Part shown: positions 57,409 through 64,000 of the stretch, piece after piece
Layout: the number at the start of each line of letters is the position of its first letter
Position numbering within the stretch: position 1 is the stretch's first letter
The notes under the pieces: model-generated
Seen by the model: only the letters and a program-made list of their open reading frames with translations
The model's database searches: none
What the model was told of the DNA's origin: nothing
From: Vicia villosa
Taxonomy: Eukaryota; Streptophyta; Magnoliopsida; Fabales; Fabaceae
Direction of reading: 5' to 3'
NCBI RefSeq assembly: GCF_029867415.1
Contig: NC_081181.1
Span: 123,881,042 to 123,945,041 of the forward strand
DNA: 64,000 bases
Program-made: the position numbers and the translations under genes

Positions 57409-60400
57409 TGTTATACCCCAAAATTTGCCCACATATTTTTCAAGAAAACTCCAATCTGAAAATTAAGAGTCTCATATAATCATGGATTTTTATTTCAACA
57501 AATATCCTGACATATGAAATACTTAGTTTTTAGAATCTTTCTTATACAGTAATTTGGCTTGCAGTTGAATTTATTCTTACGCAAACACCAAATACTGTTT
57601 ATTACTTCACACATGCTATTTATTTATTTACAGATAAATAGTACTGACACAATTGGTACAGAGTTAAATCTTTTTGCAGGCGCAGAATCAGGAAACTCAG
57701 ACTGTACTGGTAACAATTAGATTATTATTATCTTTTGTTTCCCGCTAATTTTTGTACTATATTCCAATATTTGCAAAAATCTTTTCAAATCTCTTTTTCA
57801 AAAATCAAATCTCTCTTTTTTCCAACACTATCATACACTTTCTTTCAAATCTTACTTCCACTCAAATTTTCCTTTTGTACGGAATCACATCATTCCCCAA
57901 CGTCTCTTTCCTTCTTTCCATTCTATAAATACCTCTCATTTTCTTCCATAAAATCTCACATCAAATTCCAACTCATCTTTCAAATTCCTATCTCATATCT
58001 ATTTTCTCTTCTTCCCTGACAAGAATGGCAAAGTGGATAGAGACACTGTTTCTTACAGTCATCACCATTGCTACGGTGATCATGACTTTCTTCTGCCTGC
58101 ATAGTCCTGAAGAGTGTGGACCTGCAATGGTTGCACTCCCAATCATCTACATGTTATTGTTCATAGCATGGGTCATTAATCGTCATTCTTAAAATTTGCC
58201 GTATTTCTTATTTCTTAAATGTACCGTTTATTCGTCGTACTGTTCAATATAGTATGTGATATTTGTACTGTCAGTATTAAATGTTATACTATTTGTCATA
58301 ATATTGCTTAATTACTAAGATAATATTTTGTGTGTTTTCTGCCAGTCAAATATTCCTATTTCTGTGCATTAAATGATTTTCAGGGTTATTATCGGTAATT
58401 TTGCCCGCATACCGTAAATATTAGTTATTTATTATGTCTGTGTTTTTTTTAACAAGTCATGTAAATAAACTTTCATTTTTCACATAAAACAAAAAAACAA
58501 AAATAACAAAAAATAAAATTAACTTTGACTGTTGATTTTTCACTCTAACTGCTGCATCAATACCTGGACAGTCAGTTGACAGCCAAACTGCTGGCAGTAC
58601 AATTCTCAGTGTTTTGTACCATCAATCAAATCAATCTTTCACAATTCAAAATTCCAAGATCTTTTGTGCTAGAAGTCCTCTGAATATCACGCGATTAGCA
58701 GAGACTCAACACTGCACAAAAATCAGGTACGCTTAACTGTCTCCTACACAAACAGTCCCTAATCAGGGTTCTTCTTGTTTTTACAGGAGCAACAAGTTTT
58801 TGAGAGCTCAAATGGATTTCATACACATCCATATATCTCAAAGTACCATCATACAAATTTTCAAACTTCAATTCACTCAGACGCACCGTCAGCAGCTCAA
58901 ACAGTCAACAGACGACCCGTTTGACCAAAAAAGTCAACAGACAGTCAAAAATGAAATTTTTTGTCAAAGTCCATATTTTGTCAAAGGATTCATCATTTGA
59001 TCATTGGATGATCATAATTCATCAAGGAAAGATCAAAAATCAACAAAACCCTAAGATTCAAAATTAGGGTTTTTGCCTGAAAAGTCAACTCAACTTTGAC
59101 TGATCATAACTCTCTCATCCTTCATCCAAAAAATTCAAACCAAAGCTTGTTTTGAAGGAAATTCAATTATCTTTCAAATGCCATTGATCCCATGGTCATT
59201 GGATTCACCATTTGAAAAATATGATCAAAGACATTACAGGTCATTTTCAAAGTCAACAAAAAGACACTTTTTTCAAAAGGACACACAAGGAGCTTCAAAA
59301 ATCATTTTGACATGAGACCAAAGGCATTGGTTAGAGGACTCTTTGAGGTTTCCAAAAAGTGCAAGATCTCCTTCATATGACAAAAATTGAAGGATTTACA
59401 CCTTGTTGAAGTTGGCTAAATTTTGGGAAAATACATGAAATCAACATTGTTCAAAATGGCATTTTTTCCAAATGGGGCCAAGTTTTCAGCATTCAAACAT
59501 CATTTCCATGTTACTATGGGCCTCCCACGACCAAGACAAGGCCCACATCATTTTTCTCCATTTTTTGATTTAATTTTATCATTTAAGATTAAATTAAAAA
59601 AAGAAAAAAGGAAGGATAAATCATAGCTTATTTTCTAAGCTAAAAGCTCACACATGTGGCTTAATTATGCAGCAAGAAAGCTGCAAGGAAAGGCTAAGGA
59701 AAGAGCAAGCCAAGGTTGCTTGAGTTCCAAGCTTGAAAGTCAAAATTCAACAAAAGCAATCATTGCTTTTAGCTTCAAATTTAAGCACTCCAAGGCCTAT
59801 AAATGAAGCTGCATATTTCACAAACAAAGGGAGCCAACACACCCACGAAAATATAGCAAGCATAGCATAGAAACACACCATAATTCTCTCAAAATTCCAT
59901 AACTTTGTAATTTTCAATTTCATATTTCCAATCAATATCAATACAAAACAATCATTCCAATCATCTTCTAAGATCATATAAAGTAAGAACAAACTCTTTG
60001 TGTGGTCCCATGAGAGTCGTATCATGTGCATAAGTGTTCTTCATATTCATACATGATCAATTTTCGTTTTCCTATATTTAATTAACCTCAATATAAACTA
60101 ACCATTCTAATGAGTTCATGAGGTCCTATAGGGCAGGTCTGGGCTTTAACATGTGAGTTTCCACGTGAGGATAGCTCTATGCCATTAACAAGTGTTCTTG
60201 CATACTTAAGCTTTAACCTCTTCGAATCCATAGTTACAGCGCTCAAATGGCAAAACTAACACCATCATCGTGTTCAGGAGGTGATTTTAAGTAGATCTGG
60301 GTCACTTGTTTTTATCCCTAACACTTATTTTTGCAGGTTAACGAAGCCATCAAAAATGGCGTTTCTGACGTACAAATAGGGGAGGTTAAAAACCCCCGCT

Positions 60401-62164
60401 ATCTGTTTTAAAAAATAAAAGAGATGGAGGTTGAAGACGACCACGCGTCCAAGCGTGGTTCGTCAGTCAACTTGTCTTCGTCCACGCAGGCAAAAGTGGG
60501 GCCAATCTGACTTACTAAAAGTCTTGATAATCCCACGTGACTGGTCAACAAAAGTGTACCATGTTCTCTTCAATCTGAGCCACATGATTAATCTCAAAGC
60601 CAATCCAACGCGCCAGATCAAACAGTCCATACCATGCACTTTCCAGCCCATCACACCTGATAAGTATCCCTTTTATTTTCTATTTTATTTTCTATTTTAT
60701 TTTAATTTCTTTGTTAAATTAATTAAAAATAGTTTTAAAAATCCAAAAAAATAAACAAAAAATATTTTTAGACTTCTAAAATAATATATTATTTTCTGAA
60801 ATAAAAATATTTTATTTTTCTTCAAAATTTCAATATTTTGCATAATTAATTAGTATATATTTATATATTTGCTTTTTAATTATTCTAACCAATCAAAAAA
60901 TCCTAAAAAAAATTGTTCTTTGTGTTAAATATTGTTTATATATTATAAGCTAATTTTGTACATATTTTGAATAATTTTCTTCTTAAGTTTTAATTATTTG
61001 TATAATTATTTGCATAATTATGTTTTAATTAACTTAAATCAATTTCAAATCAATTTCAAAAAATTCCAAAAAAATTAGTTTTGTTTTAAAATTAATTGAC
61101 AAATATTTTGTACATATTTTAAACTTAATTTCTAGGTTTAAATATATTTTCATCTTTTTTCTTCATTTTAATTTAATTAATCATGCATTAATTATAATTA
61201 AAATCAAACCATAAAAAAAAATCCAAAAAACATGCCTTTTATTTTTCTTGCAATTTAAATTCCTAGATAAATGTATAGGATGTCAAATTCATGTAAATAG
61301 GCTAGTTTACATTTCCTGCAAAATCGATGTAATAGCGTAGATTTACTTTCCGCACTTTACATTTCCGCATTTTACTTTCCAGCATACATATAAACTGCGT
61401 GTATGTCAAAGATAAAATTGAACCGTTAGATCACTAACTTCAAAGATAAATATCTGAATCCAATCACAATCACACTTGCACCTCTTCAGGTAATCCTTTT
61501 CATTCTTTCAAAATCAAAGTCAAATTCTACTGTTTTGAGTACAAAATCGAACCTTGCTTTTATATCCGATGAAAGGATAGATTTTTAAAGGAAATAGGAT
61601 AAAGACCTTACATCTCAGGGTAGACCTCCTAGTTTGCTTGCTCAAATCAAAACAAACAAAATTCTCATACACTGTTGATTTTTCAAAACTTTCAAAAAAA
61701 GACAATACTTTGTATACATCCAAACACGGGTTATTACAAAGTTAACGTTCTTTTCAAAACATCTTTCGAAAGATAAACAAGCATTTTGTATACATCCACA
61801 CACGGATCATTACAAAATTCAAATTACAAAGGTATTTGAAACCACATATGAGCAATTTCAGAGCAATTGAAAAGTCATCGAAAAACAAGTGAGCTAAGCA
61901 AACTTAAGAGCCCATGGATAACCATGGATACAAAGGGTGCTAACACCTTCCCTTTGTATAACCTACCCCCTTACCCAGAATTTCTTAAAGGTCTTTTTTC
62001 TGTTTCTTTTATAAACCTTTCCTTAATTGGATAAAATAAAAGGTCGGTGGCGACTCTGTGAATTTTCAAAAATGCGAAAGCATTAAGCGACAAAAAAGAG
62101 TCAGTTCACGTATCTCTACAGAACAGAGGTATGGCCCGGTATTAAAAAAAATCGGAGGTCCACA
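57409..62164 (+). repeat. E 3' LTR (4756 bp)
   Basis: It is nearly identical to 42102-46851. Differences include an A-run/AAC indel near 58490 and scattered substitutions (for example near 58698 and 62123). Confidence 0.95.
58025..58192 (+). CDS. LTR-encoded 55-aa membrane microprotein (E, 3' LTR copy)
   Basis: Differs from the 5' copy by a single base (TTG to CTG at codon 8), which is synonymous. It has the same features as the 42718-42885 copy. In the 3' LTR it would drive or read into downstream DNA only if that LTR is active. Confidence 0.6.
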   Translation: MAKWIETLFLTVITIATVIMTFFCLHSPEECGPAMVALPIIYMLLFIAWVINRHS

Positions 62165-62169
62165 CATAT

Positions 62170-62388
62170 GATTTTCCGCTGCGATGCAAGTACTTGATTG
62201 GCTGACAACGATTAATGATTTTGATATTGTTCTCCTATATGAGTGTTATGTATCTAAGTAATTGAGCATGATATATGTATGTGATTTTGTTGTTTAATAT
62301 GTGACGCTTCGAATCGTTATGTTCTATTAGCTTGAAATTTTGTACTCTGATATTCTTGTTGTTTGTGGGGTAGATTTGGGGTGTTACA
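62170..62388 (+). repeat. C 5' LTR, segment 3
   Basis: The last 219 bp of the C LTR, ending GGGGTGTTACA, directly after E's target duplication. Confidence 0.82.
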
Positions 62389-62392
62389 TTAG

Positions 62393-62404
62393 TGGTATCA
62401 GAGC
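62393..62404 (+). promoter_or_regulatory. C primer binding site (tRNA-Met type)
   Basis: TGGTATCAGAGC four bases after the LTR end, the standard initiator-tRNA site of plant chromoviruses. Confidence 0.9.
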
Positions 62405-62505
62405 CTGGTTGGTCTTGTCCGGCCATGTTTCGTGTTGTAGTGTAGTCTAACAAGAGTATATGGTTGTTTGTGCCGATTGCTTTTGTGTTGTAGTGAAGAC
62501 TTGTG

Positions 62506-63302
62506 ATGGCTAGAAGGAATGATGCTGCAATAGCTGCTGATTTGGAAGCAATGGCTCAAGCTTTGGAGAACCAACCGAATGGTGGAGAGAGTGCTGCTTC
62601 TCGGAGTTTGGCTACCTTCCAAAGAGAGAACCCTCCTGTGTTTAAGGGAACTTATGATCCTGATGGCGCTTTGACATGGCTTAAGGAGATTGAGAGGATT
62701 TTCTGTGTCATTGATTGCATTCCTGAACAAAAGGTTCGGTATGGGACTTATATGCTAGCAGTTGAGGCGGATGATTGGTGGCTAGAGACCCGTAGGAGAT
62801 TGGAAGCGAGTGGTGAAGAGATCTCTTGGATTGTGTTTCGCATGGAGTTCTTAAGGAAGTACTTTCCTGAAGATGTCCGTGGCAAGAAGGAAATTGAATT
62901 CCTTGAGCTAAGTTAAGGGAACAAATCTGTTGTGGAGTATGCTGCTAAGTTTGGTGAATTGGCTAAGTTCTACCAATACTATGATGGGCCGAATGGTGAG
63001 TTTTCCAAGTGCATTAAGTTTGAGAATGGGTTGCGTCCAGAGATTAAGAAAGCAACTAGTTACCAGAAGATTCGTATCTTTGCTGATTTGGTTGATTGTT
63101 GTCAGATCTATGAAGAGGATAACAATGCTCATTATCGTGTGATAAGTGAGAAGAGGGGAAAGGGTTATCAAGGTCGTGGTAAGCCTTATGAAGCTTCGAG
63201 TGGAAAGGGCAAGCAGAAAGCGGTTGAGGGTAAGAGAACTAGTGGGGGAGATGCTCCTACTGGTATTGTATGCTTCAAGTGTGGCAAGGTTGGTCACAAG
63301 AG
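62506..63302 (+). pseudogene. gag: C gag (Tekay-type), stop codon and truncated zinc knuckle
   Basis: The start MARRNDAAIAADLEAMAQAL is typical of Tekay/Del Gag. The core follows with NPPVFKGTYDPDGALTWLKE, EADDWWLETRR and FRMEFLRKYFPEDVRGKKEI. A TAA at 62914-62916 stands where a Gln codon is expected (CAA to TAA). The same frame continues with VVEYAAKFGELAKF. The CX2CX4H part of the knuckle (CFKCGKVGHK) is reached before the LTR of F cuts the gene at 63303, so the last Cys is lost. Confidence 0.9.
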
Positions 63303-64000
63303 TGAAGGATAGAAAAACACTTAGAAAGGGGGGGTTTGAATAAGTGTAGCTTTAAAAACTTGACAGATAAAAATAAATTGCACAGTTATTTTTATCCTGG
63401 TTCGTTGTTAACTAAACTACTCCAGTCCACCCCCGCAGAGATGATTTACCTCAACTGAGGATTTAATCCACTAATCGCACGGATTACAATGGTTTTCCAC
63501 TTAGTCAGCAACTAAGTCTTCCAGAGTCTTCTGATCACACACTGATCACTCCAGGAACAACTGCTTAGATACCCTCTAAGACTTTTCTAGAGTCTACTGA
63601 TCAACACGATCACTCTAGTAACAACTTGCTTAGTTCACTCCTAAGACTTCCTAGAGTATTCTGATCAACACGATCACTCTAGTTCCTTACAACTTAATGT
63701 AATCAATTCAAGAGTTTACAAATGCTTCTTAAAAGCGATAATCACAACTGTGATATTTCTCTTAACGTTTAAGCTTAATCTCACTAATATATTACAACAG
63801 CAATGTAGTGAGCTTTGATGAAGATGAAGATTCTGAGCTTTGGATTTGAACAGAGTTTCAGCAAGTTAATTTGAATTATATTGTTCAGGATCGTTAACCT
63901 TGCTTCTCATCAGAACTTCATATTTATAGGCGTTGGAGAAGATGACCGTTGAATGCATTTAATGCTTTGCGTGTTCCGTACAGCATCGCATTTAATGTTA
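63303..64000. mobile_element. Element F: D-family copia LTR, partial
   Basis: It starts with TGAAGGATAG like the D LTRs and aligns with them to the window end. It has two copies of the 64-bp repeat (anchors at 63599 and 63663) where D has three, and several more substitutions, so it is a separate insertion. AAGAG (63298-63302) is the candidate target duplication. Whether it is a solo LTR or a full element is not visible. Confidence 0.88.

Larger units (their letters stand above)
42102..62164 (+). mobile_element. Element E: young Ogre LTR retrotransposon (20.1 kb)
   Basis: LTRs lie at 42102-46851 and 57409-62164, and the target duplication CATAT at 42097-42101 and 62165-62169. ORF1, gag-protease, a 260-bp intron and pol lie between them in Ogre order. 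The LTR pair differs at roughly ten substitutions plus a few short indels over 4.75 kb, so insertion is recent. Pol carries an in-frame deletion that removes the end of RT and all of RNase H, so E is not autonomous. Confidence 0.96.
31255..64000 (+). mobile_element. Element C: Tekay-like chromovirus, 5' part, split by D, E and F
   Basis: It starts with TGTAACGACC, a common LTR start of this gypsy type. After subtracting D and E, the LTR is about 2.0 kb and ends GTGTTACA at 62388. A TGGTATCAGAGC primer site and a Tekay-type gag follow. ATGGT (31250-31254) is the candidate left target duplication; the right end lies outside the window. Host pieces are 31255-32713, 41761-42101 and 62170-63302. 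Confidence 0.85.

Noticed and set aside
1..64000. Host protein-coding or tRNA/rRNA genes
   Set aside because: Every long frame is assigned to a retroelement or is a shadow of one, and no cloverleaf or rRNA segment was seen; the tRNA-like matches are primer sites only.

Overview
The window is plant nuclear repeat DNA with no recognisable host gene. Giant Ty3/gypsy elements with LTRs of 3.3 to 4.8 kb, an extra ORF before gag, a tRNA-Arg-type primer site and an intron between protease and reverse transcriptase point to the Ogre (Tat) lineage. With SIRE/Maximus-like copia and Tekay-like chromovirus elements, this suggests a large-genome legume, probably tribe Fabeae (pea, vetch, faba bean, lentil group). 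The organism is inferred; the element structures are read from the sequence. Layout: element G (Ogre-like, minus, 1-7200, truncated by the window edge) lies against element A, an old plus-strand Ogre-like pol that survives as 7201-9487 and 31185-31254. Element B (Ogre, minus, 9488-31184, 21.7 kb, target duplication GACAC) split A. B itself carries a 573-bp hAT-type MITE in gag (23101-23673, 8-bp duplication). At 31255 a Tekay-like element C (plus) begins. Its 5' LTR is split by a copia element D (minus, 32714-41755, duplication AGTGA) and by a second Ogre E (plus, 42102-62164, duplication CATAT). The LTR of C ends at 62388, followed by a tRNA-Met-type primer site and a gag that is cut at its zinc knuckle by another D-family LTR, F (63303 to the window edge). 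How the parts work: in E and B, ORF1 (plant-mobile-domain-like), gag-protease and RT-RNase H-integrase lie in series. Removing a 260-265 bp intron between protease and RT joins the reading frames exactly in both. Nearly all copies are defective. E lost about 1350 bp in frame (end of RT plus RNase H), D lost RT and RNase H, and A, B and C carry nonsense or frameshift lesions. E and D nevertheless have LTR pairs differing at only a handful of sites, so both inserted recently and were probably mobilised in trans. The most unusual signal is an intact 55-codon ORF inside all four Ogre LTRs of B and E. It starts about 93 bp after a TATA box, is predicted to encode a membrane-spanning microprotein, and is kept at the same length without indels although the two subfamilies differ at about 21% of its bases. 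Other points of note are copies of the primer binding site inside the LTRs that follow the sequence of the real site, phased arrays of palindromes in two unrelated LTRs, a 47-bp satellite-like array in the E 3' UTR, and repeated polypurine tracts in D.
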